DNA from: Candidatus Limnocylindrales bacterium
GTDB lineage: Bacteria > Chloroflexota > Limnocylindria > Limnocylindrales > CSP1-4
Direction: 5' to 3'
NCBI GenBank assembly: GCA_025450915.1
Contig: JANWLH010000036.1
Location: forward strand, 1-44,070
Length of the DNA stretch: 44,070 nt
The translations under genes and the position numbers were made by a program. Numbering within the stretch: the first letter of the stretch is position 1; each line of letters opens with the position of its first letter. This document shows, one piece after another, positions 1 to 12,015 of this stretch. Under the pieces are notes generated by a model. It saw nothing but the letters and a program-made list of their open reading frames with translations. It did not search any database and was not told the DNA's origin.

Positions 1-2
1 AC

Positions 3-242
3 AAGGCGATCCTCGCCCTGTCGGCGAAGATGTTCACGGTCCCGGGAACGCTGCCCGCCAAGACGTACGCGGCTCCGCCTGCGTCGAGCGGTGGCGGTGG
101 CTCGGGCGTCAGCAACTGCGCACCAGCTGCGACCCCGACCCCGAAGCCGACTCCCAAGCCGACGCCCCACCCGACCCCGAGCCCGTCGCCCGACGTCACG
201 GCGACCGTCAGCCCAAGCGACGAGGAGTCGTCTGGGCCGTAG
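3..242 (+). CDS. C-terminal fragment of a protein with a Pro/Thr-rich tail (5' end outside window)
   Basis: Open frame from the window edge, ...KAILALSAKMFTVPGTLPAKTYAAPPASS..., then PTPKPTPKPTPHPTPSPSP and a stop at 240-242. Confidence 0.5.
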   Translation, partial: KAILALSAKMFTVPGTLPAKTYAAPPASSGGGGSGVSNCAPAATPTPKPTPKPTPHPTPSPSPDVTATVSPSDEESSGP

Positions 243-282
243 CGGGTCGCGGTGTTTCCTCGGCGGACCTCGGATCCGCGAA

Positions 283-458
283 CTTCGTCGAAATGCCGCC
301 ACCAGGCGCCTTCGCGACAACCCGGGCTGGCTGAGGCCCGCGACTCCGGTCGGCGTGGGCGAGGCTGAGCACGGGTCCATCGGGAATCCCGTCAGTCAAC
401 GGCACCTGGGGGCTCGGCATCTCCGCAATGCGTCCCTGGGCGGCTTTCCTGCGAAGTC
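283..458 (+). repeat. Left copy of a 176-bp direct repeat
   Basis: Aligns without gaps to 1256-1431 at a constant offset of 973 bp; about 13 mismatches by eye. Confidence 0.93.
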
Positions 459-511
459 CGCAGTGAGGACGAGGCGATCGGCGCGTGAGGGCCGTGGCCT
501 AGCTTCGGGCA

Positions 512-1249
512 GTGGACGATCTCCGTTTTGGCCGGCTCGTCCGGGTTCTCAGGCACAAACGCGGATGGCGCCAGGCGGACCTCGCGGCCCGCGCCGGCGT
601 AAGCCGAACGATCGTTTCCGACATTGAGCACGGCCGGGCATCCCGGACGAGCATCGCCGTCGTGCGCCAGGCGACCGCGCCGCTCGAGCTCAGCGTGGAT
701 CTGGCCGCCCGGGGTCGTGGCGCCGATGTCGACCGCGTGCTCGACGAACGGCACCTCCGGCTGCTCGGGGCCGCGGCCCGCTGGCTCCGTGGTCTCGGCT
801 GGGCCACGATGGCCGAGGTCTCCTACTCGGAATGGGGTGAGCGAGGTTCGATCGATCTGCTCGCTTGGAACGAGCCAACTGCGACCCTGCTGGTCATCGA
901 GATCAAGACCGAGCTGGTCTCCGTCGAGGCGACCCTGCGCAAGCATGACGAGAAAGTCCGCCTCGCTCCGAGGATTGCGCGCGACCGATTCGGCTGGGTG
1001 GCTAGAGCGACGGCCAGGCTAATCGTGTTTCCCGACGATCGGACCGAGCGCGCCCGGATCGCTGCCCAGGCAGTTGTGCTCGAGGCGGCCTATCCCGTTC
1101 GCGCGTACGCCGCCCGGCGCTGGTGCCGGCTGCCAAGCGGCCCGTTCTCCGGCTTGCTCTTCCTCAAGGCTGATCCGGATTCGCGCGGGCGCCATTTGAG
1201 GGGCCCGCGACTCAGGGTTCAAAAGCCTCGAGAGGCCCGCGGGCGGTGA
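512..1249 (+). CDS. XRE-type HTH protein fused to a PD-(D/E)XK nuclease-like domain (copy 1)
   Basis: N-terminal HTH (WRQADLAARAGVSRTIVSDIEHGRA); C-terminal EVSYSEWGERGSIDLLAW...LLVIEIKTE resembles the E...D...ExK nuclease core; paralog of 15944-16738. Confidence 0.8.
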   Translation: MDDLRFGRLVRVLRHKRGWRQADLAARAGVSRTIVSDIEHGRASRTSIAVVRQATAPLELSVDLAARGRGADVDRVLDERHLRLLGAAARWLRGLGWATMAEVSYSEWGERGSIDLLAWNEPTATLLVIEIKTELVSVEATLRKHDEKVRLAPRIARDRFGWVARATARLIVFPDDRTERARIAAQAVVLEAAYPVRAYAARRWCRLPSGPFSGLLFLKADPDSRGRHLRGPRLRVQKPREARGR

Positions 1250-1255
1250 CCAAGA

Positions 1256-1431
1256 CTTCTTCGAAATGCCGCCACCAGGCGCCTTCGCGACAACCCGGGC
1301 TGGCTGAGGCCCGCGATTCCGGTCGGCGCGCGCGAGGCTGAGCACGGGCCCATCGGGAATCCCGCCAGTCAACGGCACCCTGGCTGTCGGCCTCTCCGCA
1401 ATGCGTCCCTGGGCGGCATTCCTGCGAAGTC
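1256..1431 (+). repeat. Right copy of the 176-bp direct repeat
   Basis: See 283-458. Confidence 0.93.
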
Positions 1432-1462
1432 GGGACCGTCGCCCTCCGCGTAGTCGCCCTGA

Positions 1463-3963
<2,501 letters not shown>

Positions 3964-4050
3964 CCCCGGGACCAGCCTTCGGTCCCGCTACCTGCTCATC
4001 AGGATGTGCGTGACCTCAGGCCCCATCCTCCACACGGCGGGGCCGCCAGG
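3964..4050 (-). promoter_or_regulatory. Candidate cis-regulatory leader (riboswitch or T-box-like) of metY-metX
   Basis: Hairpins just upstream of the attenuator: gggacc-gaaggct-ggtccc, cctg-atgag-cagg and gcccc...ggggc; class not identified. Confidence 0.45.
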
Positions 4051-4179
4051 GCATACACATCTCCATGGACCGGCAGGTGCGCTTCACGAACGAAATGGTG
4101 GGCGAGCCGGCGGAGATCGTCAATCCCAGAGCCCCGTGTAGAGGGTTCCTCGTGGCTGGCGCGGCCGTAGAATCGCCTG

Positions 4180-5184
4180 GTGACGCACCCGCCAGCCGCC
4201 TTTCGAGCCTTCGTCGCCGAGAAGCTCGACGACCGGGTGGAGCGGGGGATTCGGACCTTCGGACCAGCCGACCTGCCGCCCGGCGAGGTGACGGTCCGGG
4301 TCGACTGGTCGAGCGTCAACTACAAGGACGCCCTCGCGACGATTGCCAACGGCCGGGTCGCGCGGATGAACCCGCTCGTGCCCGGGATCGACCTGGCCGG
4401 CGAGGTGATCGCGAGTGACGACCCGGAGGTCCCGGCCGGGAGCGCCGTCCTGGCCCACGGCTACGACCTGGGCGTCGCCCACCAAGGCGGCTATGCGGAA
4501 TACAACCGGCTGCCGGCCGGCTGGATCGTGCCGCTCCCCGAGGGCCTCTCCGCCCGCGACGCGATGACGATCGGCACGGCGGGCTTTACCGCCGGGCTGT
4601 CGATTGCCCGGCTCGAGGCGCGCGGGCTCGATCCCTCGGACGGACCCGTCCTCGTCACCGGCGCGTCGGGCGGCGTCGGCCGGATGGCGACCGCGATCCT
4701 CCTCGAGCGGGGCTATGAGACGTGGGCCTCCACGGGCAAGGCGGCCGCCCACGAAGATCTCAACGCCCTGGGCGTCAGCGGGATCGTGGGACGCGACGAG
4801 GTGATCGCCGAAAGCCCGCGACCCCTCGAATCCGAGCGCTGGGCCGCCGCCGTCGATTGCGTTGGCGGCGCGACCCTGCCGTACCTGCTCCGGACCCTGC
4901 GCTACGGCGGGGCCGTGGCGGCCTCGGGCAACGCGGGCGGCGCGGCGTTCTCGACGACGGTCTTCCCGTTCATCCTGCGGGGCGTGGCCCTGATCGGGGT
5001 CGATTCGGCGCAGCTACCGATCGCCGAGCGCCGCGTCCTCTGGGAGCGCCTCGCGTCGGACCTCCGCCCGCGGGCGCTCGGCGACCGGGTTGCCGAGGTG
5101 ACCCTCGAGACGCTGCCGGAGGCGCTCGATGGCATCCTCGCGGGCAGGGCTCATGGGCGCTGGCTCGTTCGGGTGGCCGGATGA
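4180..5184 (+). CDS. YhdH/YhfP-family quinone oxidoreductase (acrylyl-CoA reductase-like MDR)
   Basis: SSVNYKDALA, PGIDLAGEV, TGASGGVGRMA; full-length MDR. Confidence 0.88.
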   Translation: MTHPPAAFRAFVAEKLDDRVERGIRTFGPADLPPGEVTVRVDWSSVNYKDALATIANGRVARMNPLVPGIDLAGEVIASDDPEVPAGSAVLAHGYDLGVAHQGGYAEYNRLPAGWIVPLPEGLSARDAMTIGTAGFTAGLSIARLEARGLDPSDGPVLVTGASGGVGRMATAILLERGYETWASTGKAAAHEDLNALGVSGIVGRDEVIAESPRPLESERWAAAVDCVGGATLPYLLRTLRYGGAVAASGNAGGAAFSTTVFPFILRGVALIGVDSAQLPIAERRVLWERLASDLRPRALGDRVAEVTLETLPEALDGILAGRAHGRWLVRVAG

Positions 5185-6011
5185 GCTCTCCGTCGACGAT
5201 CGCGGCGCGAGACGGTGAAGCCCTGGCCCTGCGCCACTGGCCGGTGGCCGGCGAGGCCCGGGCGAGCCTGCTGATCATCCACGGGCTCGGCGAGCATGGC
5301 GGCCGCTACGAACGGGCTGCCGGCATCTTCGCGGGAGCAGGGTTCGATACCTGGGCCCTGGACCTGCGCGGCTTCGGTGCATCAGGTGGCCGGCGCGCCT
5401 ACGTCGAGCGCCTCGATGTCTGGCTCGACGACGTTGCCGATCGGCTGGCGGCGCTGCGCGACCTCGGCCCGCCGGTCGTCCTGCTCGGCCATTCGATGGG
5501 CGGGCTCGTGTGCCTGCGGTACGCGGAGAGCGATCGGCCCCAGCCGGATCTCCTCGTCGTCAGCGCGCCGGCCGTCGCCGGCAACGTGCCGGCCTGGAAG
5601 CGAGTCCTGGCCCGTGCGCTGGGAGGCGTAGCGCCCACGCTCGCCGTCAAGAACGCGATCGACGGCTCGGTCCTCTCACGCGATCCGGCGGTCGGCGCCG
5701 ACTACGTCGCGGATCCGCTGAACGTCCACTCGACGACGACCCGTCTGGGCGTCGTCCTCTTCGGGGCCCAGGCCGCGGCGATCGCCGACCGGACCAGGAT
5801 CCGGGTTCCAACGCTGGTGATCCACGGCGGCGCGGACCATCTCGTGCCCACCGCCTCGTCGGCGGTCTTCGATGGCCTGCCCGGAGTCGAGCGACGGGTC
5901 TACGACGGTCTCGCCCACGAGACCTTCAACGAACCCGAGGGACCGCAGGTTGTCGCGGACGTCGCTGCCTGGATCGGCGCGCACCTGCCCGGGTCCGCGC
6001 ACCGGACCTGA
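5181..6011 (+). CDS. Alpha/beta hydrolase, monoacylglycerol lipase-like
   Basis: LLIIHGLGEHGGRY, GHSMGG, HGGADHLVP; ATGA overlap with upstream gene. Confidence 0.87.
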   Translation: MSSPSTIAARDGEALALRHWPVAGEARASLLIIHGLGEHGGRYERAAGIFAGAGFDTWALDLRGFGASGGRRAYVERLDVWLDDVADRLAALRDLGPPVVLLGHSMGGLVCLRYAESDRPQPDLLVVSAPAVAGNVPAWKRVLARALGGVAPTLAVKNAIDGSVLSRDPAVGADYVADPLNVHSTTTRLGVVLFGAQAAAIADRTRIRVPTLVIHGGADHLVPTASSAVFDGLPGVERRVYDGLAHETFNEPEGPQVVADVAAWIGAHLPGSAHRT

Positions 6012-6201
6012 CTCAGTCGAGCTCGCCGCGCAGCTGGGCGCCGGCCCGTTCGAGCGCCGCGGTCGCCACGGCGAGGGGATACGGCGCCTGCCTGGCCGCA
6101 TCGGCCAGCGCGAGTCCGCCCGAGCCCGTCCGCCGAAGTCACTCGAAACTCCTCCGTGTGCACCCCTCGCGCCGTCGCGGCCGATGGCATCCTAGTCGGC
6201 G

Positions 6202-7527
6202 ATGAACGACCGCCGCACGATCGTCTTCTTTCCCGAGGGTGCCTTCGGGCCGACGAACAACTGCGTCGGCATCGGCGACGTCCTGCGGGCCCGTGGCCAT
6301 CGAGTCGTCTTCATCGTCGAGGAGTCATTCGCCGGGCGGCTCGAGGCGCAGGGCTTCGAGGAGCGCCTCATGCGCCTCGGCCCGCCGCCCGAGGTGCCCG
6401 AGATCCCCGGCCAGTTCTGGATCGACTTCATCCGGGACACGGCGCCCGTCTTCCGGAAGCCGACCATCGAGCAGCTCGGCGAGTTCATCGCCCCAACCTG
6501 GCTGGCCCTGTGTGACGGGGCGCGCTACGTCGAGCCGCGGCTCCAGGAGATCTTTGGGGAGCTCCGGCCGGACGCGATCGTCGAGGACAACGTGGTCGGC
6601 TTCGCGGCGGTCGTGACGGCCGGCCGCCCGTGGGCCCGGATCGTCAGCTGCAACCCGGCCGAGGTCAAGGACCTGGCAATCCCGCCGTTCTCGAGCGGTT
6701 ATCCGACGTCGGACCGCAGCGGCTGGCCGGCGTTCCTCGACGAGGTCGCCCGGACCCACGGCGAGATGTGGTCGGCGTTCGACGCGTTCGTGCGCGAGTC
6801 CGGTGCCCCCGGCCTTGCCAACGGGCCGCTCGGTCCCGAATTCATTCACGAGTCGCCGTTCCTGAACATGCTGCTCTACCCGGAGGAGGCGGACTACGCG
6901 CGAACGACGCCGCTCGGTCCGACATGGCACCGGCTCGGATCCTGCGTCCGGGCGACGGACGAGACGTGGCAGGTGCCGGCCTCGCTCGCCGCGGGCGCCG
7001 GCGGCCGCGACGGGGCGCTGATCTACCTCTCGCTTGGTTCGCTCGGCTCCGCGGACGTCGGCCTCATGCAGCGTCTCGTCGACATCCTCGGCCGGACCCG
7101 TCACCGCGTCGTCGTCAGCAAGGGCCCGCTCGCCGACCAGCTCGAGCTGTCCGACAACATGACCGGCGAGGCGTTCCTGCCGCAGCCCGCGATCATTCCC
7201 CAGGTCGACCTGGTGATCACCCACGGCGGCAACAACACGGTCACCGAGTCGTTCCATCACGGCAAGCCGATGGTCGTCCTGCCGCTCTTCTGGGACCAGG
7301 TCGACAACGCCCAGCGACTCGACGAGACCGGCTTCGGGGTCCGGCTCGCCGCCTACGAAGCCGATGCGGCGCAGCTGACAGGGGCCATCGATCGGCTGCT
7401 CGGAGATCGTGCCCTGGCCGCCCGGCTCGGGGCACTCTCGGCGCGCCTCCAGGCGGATCCCGGCACGGTTCGCGCGGCGAGCCTCATCGAGCGCCTCGCC
7501 CGGACGGGCGAGCCGATCAGCGCCTGA
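6202..7527 (+). CDS. Glycosyltransferase, GT1/MGT family
   Basis: C-terminal HGGNNTVTESFHHGKPMVVLPLFWDQVDNAQRL signature. Confidence 0.88.
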   Translation: MNDRRTIVFFPEGAFGPTNNCVGIGDVLRARGHRVVFIVEESFAGRLEAQGFEERLMRLGPPPEVPEIPGQFWIDFIRDTAPVFRKPTIEQLGEFIAPTWLALCDGARYVEPRLQEIFGELRPDAIVEDNVVGFAAVVTAGRPWARIVSCNPAEVKDLAIPPFSSGYPTSDRSGWPAFLDEVARTHGEMWSAFDAFVRESGAPGLANGPLGPEFIHESPFLNMLLYPEEADYARTTPLGPTWHRLGSCVRATDETWQVPASLAAGAGGRDGALIYLSLGSLGSADVGLMQRLVDILGRTRHRVVVSKGPLADQLELSDNMTGEAFLPQPAIIPQVDLVITHGGNNTVTESFHHGKPMVVLPLFWDQVDNAQRLDETGFGVRLAAYEADAAQLTGAIDRLLGDRALAARLGALSARLQADPGTVRAASLIERLARTGEPISA

Positions 7528-7661
7528 TCCACGTCGGGGCCGTGCTCCGATTCTCGATCCCACGGGCGGAACGGCACGGAACGACCCGCCGTGTCTGGCG
7601 CACAATGCCCTGACGATCTGATGACCCACTCCAGGACCGAACTGCCGGAGGATCCAGCGCC

Positions 7662-9107
7662 GTGACCGACACCCTCGAGAAGACCAGGACCTATCAGCAG
7701 TTCATCGGCGGCGAATGGGTTGACAGTGCCTCCGGGCAGACCCTCGCGGTCGAGAATCCAGCCAACGGCGAGGTGATCGGCCACGTCCAGGCGTCCGGTC
7801 CCGAGGATGTCGATCGGGCCGTCAAGGCGGCCGCGAAGGCGTTCCAGACCTGGCAGCACACGACCCCGGCCGAGCGCAGCAGCGCCCTGCTCAAGCTGGC
7901 CGATGCCATCGAGGCGCGGGCCGACGAGCTCGGCCGCCTCGAGAGCCGCAACGCCGGCAAGCCGGTGGGCGCCGCGATCGACGAGATCCCGGTGATGGTC
8001 GACAACCTGCGCTTCTTCGCGGGGGCGGCCCGGGTGATGGAGGGCAAGGCGGCCAACGAGTACATGGCCGGGCACACCTCGATGATCCGCCGCGAGCCGG
8101 TCGGGGTCGTCGCCTCGATCGCGCCCTGGAACTATCCGCTGATGATGGCCGGCTGGAAGATCGGACCGGCCCTGGCGGCGGGAAATGCCGTCATCCTGAA
8201 GCCGTCCACCCGAACGCCGCTGACGTCCATGGTCCTGGCCGAGATTGCCGCCGACATCCTGCCGCCGGGCGTGCTCAACGTGATCAGCGGCACCGGTGGC
8301 GCGATCGGGGATGCCCTGGTCGGCCATCCAGGCGTCGGGATGATCTCGGTCACCGGCGACACGGATACCGGCAAGCGCATCGCCCGGACGGCCGCCGAGC
8401 GGGTCAAGCGCCTCCACCTCGAGCTGGGTGGCAAGGCGCCGGTGATCGTCTTCGACGATGCCGACCTGGATGCGGTCAGCGAGACGATCAAGCTCTTCGG
8501 GTACTGGAACTCGGGCCAGGACTGCACGGCGGCCTGCCGGGTCATTGCCGGCCCGAAGATCTACGACAAGTTCGTGGCCAAGCTGGCCGACGGCGTGAAG
8601 TCGATCAAGTGGGGCGATCCGGCCGAAGGCGACCACATCGAGATGGGCTCGTTGATCTCCGGCCCGCAGGTTGACAAGGTGGCCGGAATGGTCGATCGGG
8701 CCAGGTCCGGGGCCGAGGTCGTGACCGGCGGGCATCGTCCGGATCGCGTCGGCGCCTACTACGAGCCGACCGTCGTCGCCGGGCCCGACCAGCGCAGCGA
8801 GATCGTCCAGGACGAGGTCTTTGGTCCGGTCGTGACCGTCCAGCGTTTCAGCGACGAGGACCAGGCGATTGCCTGGGCGAACGACGTCCGCTTCGGGCTC
8901 GCGGCCTCGGTCTGGTCGAGCGACGTGGGCAAGGCGCTCCGGGTGGCCAAGGCGATCCAGTTCGGAACGGTCTGGATCAACGACCACTTCATGCTCGTCT
9001 CGGAGATGCCCCACGGCGGCTTCAAGGAGTCGGGCTACGGCAAGGACCAGAGTATGTACGCGATCGAGGACTACACGGTCGTCAAGCACGTGATGATCAA
9101 GCTGTAG
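7662..9107 (+). CDS. Aldehyde dehydrogenase, gamma-aminobutyraldehyde/betaine-aldehyde type
   Basis: FIGGEWVDSASG, APWNYPLMM, LELGGKAP, GQDCTAACR. Confidence 0.92.
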   Translation: MTDTLEKTRTYQQFIGGEWVDSASGQTLAVENPANGEVIGHVQASGPEDVDRAVKAAAKAFQTWQHTTPAERSSALLKLADAIEARADELGRLESRNAGKPVGAAIDEIPVMVDNLRFFAGAARVMEGKAANEYMAGHTSMIRREPVGVVASIAPWNYPLMMAGWKIGPALAAGNAVILKPSTRTPLTSMVLAEIAADILPPGVLNVISGTGGAIGDALVGHPGVGMISVTGDTDTGKRIARTAAERVKRLHLELGGKAPVIVFDDADLDAVSETIKLFGYWNSGQDCTAACRVIAGPKIYDKFVAKLADGVKSIKWGDPAEGDHIEMGSLISGPQVDKVAGMVDRARSGAEVVTGGHRPDRVGAYYEPTVVAGPDQRSEIVQDEVFGPVVTVQRFSDEDQAIAWANDVRFGLAASVWSSDVGKALRVAKAIQFGTVWINDHFMLVSEMPHGGFKESGYGKDQSMYAIEDYTVVKHVMIKL

Positions 9108-9381
9108 GTCGGCGGGACCCGAATCTGGCGGCATCCCGGCCGGAGTTCCGGGATACCAACCCGGGGAGTCGTGAGAACGAAGCTGGCCTCGATTCGGTCG
9201 GTTTGTCCAGCCGGGGCCGAATTCTGAGCGTGGCCGTCTCGTCCATGGGCCGGGACGCGTGAATCCGTGGTCGAAATCGCTCCTGCTTCTTGCTTGGTAC
9301 CCCACCCGTTGGTAGACGGGGAGAATCGACGGGCCAGTGGATCCGGGGCCATCTCGCCCGTAGATCCGTGACACTGCTGCG

Positions 9382-10347
9382 ATGACCGTTCCTGAGAGTC
9401 CCCGGGTAGATCACGTTGCCCGGCTGGACCTGGCCGCCTTCCGGCGGGCCGTCCTCGACTGGTTCGATGCCCGGGGACGGGTCTTCCCGTTCCGGGGGAC
9501 CACCGACGCGTACCTGGTCCTCGTTTCGGAGGTCCTCCTCCAGCAGACCCAGATCTCGCGCGGCGGCCCGGCCTGGGTCCGCTTCACGACCGAGTTCCCG
9601 ACCGTCCAGGCGCTGGCCGCCGCGTCGCCCGCGGACGTCCTTCGGGCCTGGCAGGGGCTGGGCTACAACCGTCGGGCGATCAACTTGCGCCGGGCGGCAC
9701 GGATCGTCGTCGACGAGCTCGGCGGTGCCTTCCCACGCGATGTTGCCGGCCTCGAGCGGCTGCCGGGCGTCGGGCCGTACACCGCCCGGGCAGTTGCCTC
9801 GATCGCCTTCCAGGTCCCGACCGGAGCGGTCGATACGAACGTCCGGCGGGTCCTGGGTCGGGTGCTGGCCGGCGGGGCTGACGGCCTGACGGCCCATCAG
9901 CTCCAGGCGGCGGCCGACGACGTCGTCGATCCCGGCCAGCCGGACGACTGGACCCACGCGTTGATGGACATCGGCTCGACGCTCTGCAAGCCCGTCCGGC
10001 CGCTCTGCCCGGAGTGCCCGGTCGCTGCGTTCTGCGGCTATGCGGCGGGTGTTCGGCCACGCGGCCTGGACGCCGCCCGGCCGGGCGTTGCCCGGCCACG
10101 TCCGGCCGGCGCCGCAACCCGCGCCGCGGCCGGCGAGTTCCACGAGACGACGCGCTGGCTGCGAGGTCGCATCCTGGACCTGCTGCGCGACGCGCCGGGA
10201 GACGCCTGGACGGACTTCGACCAGCCGATCGGCGGCCACGACCGAGCGGCCATCGGGGTGTCGCTCCGGGCGATGGAACGGGACGGCCTGCTCGAGCTCG
10301 AGGGGGTTGAGAGCGCGAGTCCGCGGGCACGCCTTCCAATCGCCTGA
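9382..10347 (+). CDS. mutY: MutY-like A/G-specific adenine glycosylase (no NUDIX domain)
   Basis: LQQTQ, LPGVGPYTARAVASIAF, VDTNVRRVLGR, Cys cluster CKPVRPLCPECPVAAFC. Confidence 0.85.
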   Translation: MTVPESPRVDHVARLDLAAFRRAVLDWFDARGRVFPFRGTTDAYLVLVSEVLLQQTQISRGGPAWVRFTTEFPTVQALAAASPADVLRAWQGLGYNRRAINLRRAARIVVDELGGAFPRDVAGLERLPGVGPYTARAVASIAFQVPTGAVDTNVRRVLGRVLAGGADGLTAHQLQAAADDVVDPGQPDDWTHALMDIGSTLCKPVRPLCPECPVAAFCGYAAGVRPRGLDAARPGVARPRPAGAATRAAAGEFHETTRWLRGRILDLLRDAPGDAWTDFDQPIGGHDRAAIGVSLRAMERDGLLELEGVESASPRARLPIA

Positions 10348-10364
10348 GGGGCTACGCTTGGCGG

Positions 10365-11186
10365 GTGTCCGCCACCCTGCCGGTCGCTCATGTCACGATC
10401 GATCCGCGCACCGGCATCGTGCTGCCCACCGAGGACCGGGACCTCATGACGCTCGGACTGCGCGACCTCGTGAAGCGCTGGGCGGCGGCCAAGGACCTGC
10501 CGCCGATGGCGGCCGAGGCGATGACCGGGGCCGACCGCAAGGCCCAGGCCCTCGGGGTGCCCGGCGGCCGGCTGATGGAGCAGGCGGGCACGGCCGTCGC
10601 TGCCGCAGTCCGGGCCGTGGCCGCCGACCAGGGCCGGCTCGGATCGGGCCCGATCCTGGTGATGTGCGGCCCGGGCAACAACGGCGGCGACGGCTTCGTG
10701 GCGGCCCGCCGGCTGGCCCACCTCGGGCTCAACGTGCTGGTCGTCTTCGTCGCGCCGGAGGCCAAGCCCGGAACGCCGGATGCGTCCGTCAACTGGGACC
10801 GCCTGGCGAACGAGGCAACCGTGACCCGGATCCATGCGCCCTCGACGCGCGACCTCGTGATCCTCGGGCAGGGGATCGAGAGGGCAAGCGTGATCGTCGA
10901 TGCGCTCCTGGGCACCGGCGTCCGTGGCGCCCTGCGCGATCCGATCCGGACGGCGGTCGAGATGATCCGCCGCGCCGCCGCCGCGGGCGTGCCCGTTGTC
11001 GCCGTGGACACCCCGACCGCGGTCGACCTGACGAGCGGCGAGGCGTCGGATCCGGCCGTCCGGGCCGACCTGACGGTTACGTTCCATCGCCCGAAGACCG
11101 GGCTGCTGACACGCCGGGGTGCCGCGCTGGCGGGCAAGGTCCTCGTCGCCCCGATCGGAATTCCGCTGGAGGCCGACCGTGCCTGA
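10365..11186 (+). CDS. nnrE: NAD(P)H-hydrate epimerase domain protein (YjeF N-terminal)
   Basis: MEQAGTAVA, CGPGNNGGDGFVAARRL, VVAVDTPTAVDLTSGE. Confidence 0.85.
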   Translation: MSATLPVAHVTIDPRTGIVLPTEDRDLMTLGLRDLVKRWAAAKDLPPMAAEAMTGADRKAQALGVPGGRLMEQAGTAVAAAVRAVAADQGRLGSGPILVMCGPGNNGGDGFVAARRLAHLGLNVLVVFVAPEAKPGTPDASVNWDRLANEATVTRIHAPSTRDLVILGQGIERASVIVDALLGTGVRGALRDPIRTAVEMIRRAAAAGVPVVAVDTPTAVDLTSGEASDPAVRADLTVTFHRPKTGLLTRRGAALAGKVLVAPIGIPLEADRA

Positions 11187-11433
11187 TCCGGCCTCGGACC
11201 CGACCCCGAATCCGACCCACGATCCCGCGACGGCCCGTGTCTACGGCTGGCGCGAGGTCCTGCTCGTCGGCGGGATCATAGTCGCGATCGTCCTCGGCAT
11301 CTCGCTCGTCACGACCATCCTGCCCGACGGTCCGCGCTGGGTCATCTTCCAGTCGCCGCTGGCGATCATCGTCATCGCCGTCGGGACCGTCCTGGTGCTC
11401 GCCAGCCTCCTGCGAGGATCACGCCGGAGCTGA
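11179..11433 (+). CDS. Small two-TM membrane protein
   Basis: GTG start overlapping nnrE stop; two hydrophobic segments. Confidence 0.6.
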   Translation: MPDPASDPTPNPTHDPATARVYGWREVLLVGGIIVAIVLGISLVTTILPDGPRWVIFQSPLAIIVIAVGTVLVLASLLRGSRRS

Positions 11434-11600
11434 GCACGGGCTCGCCAGTTTTTCCCTATGTACACGCGCACGATGGCGGCCTAGACTCCCGCCCATCAAA
11501 CGCCACGGCCCGGGGTCGTGACCAGAGCCCGTAGCACGCTGACCGAACTCCTCTCTGGCTGACGCGAGGAACCGACGGCATCGCGAGGCTACACAGAGGA

Positions 11601-11996
11601 GTGTTCGTGTACACCGATAAGAACCTGACCTGCGCCGACTGTGGGCAGGAATTCGTCTTCACTGCCAGCGAGCAGGACTTCTACGCCCAGCGCAACTTCA
11701 CCGAGCCACGCCGCTGCGCGAGCTGCCGGGCGAGCCGCAAGGCTGCCCGCAACGCCAGCGACGGTGGTGGCGGTGGCAGCTACTCCGCCGAAGGCGGTTC
11801 GTCGAGCTACGGCGGCTATGGGGCCGGCGGCTCGTACAGTGCCGGCGGCTACAGCGGTGCGCGCGACCGCGGCCCCCGCGAGATGTTCACGGCCACCTGC
11901 AGCAACTGCGGCCGTGACGCCCAGGTCCCGTTCCGCCCGACCAGCGGCAAGCCCGTCTACTGCAGCGACTGCTTCCGGACGATGCGCGGCGCCTGA
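11601..11996 (+). CDS. Dual zinc-ribbon protein with Gly/Ser/Tyr-rich linker
   Basis: CADC...CASC and CSNC...CSDC pairs separated by GGGGGSYSAEGGSSSYGGYGAGGSYSAGGYSGARDRG. Confidence 0.8.
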   Translation: MFVYTDKNLTCADCGQEFVFTASEQDFYAQRNFTEPRRCASCRASRKAARNASDGGGGGSYSAEGGSSSYGGYGAGGSYSAGGYSGARDRGPREMFTATCSNCGRDAQVPFRPTSGKPVYCSDCFRTMRGA

Positions 11997-12015
11997 CCCG
12001 CCCTTCGCCCAATCC

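Noticed and set aside
136-195. Pro/Thr-coding simple repeat at window start
   Set aside because: Ordinary low-complexity wall-spanning type tail, not a separate element.
6012-6201. Short minus-strand open stretch (GGLALADAARQAPYPLAVATAALERAGAQLRGELD) with protein-like composition
   Set aside because: About 40 codons with no usable start and an upstream stop; at most a remnant.
7353-9374. 673-aa minus-strand ORF opposite the aldehyde dehydrogenase and glycosyltransferase end
   Set aside because: Shadow ORF from high GC; low-complexity composition and opposite a clearly conserved coding frame.
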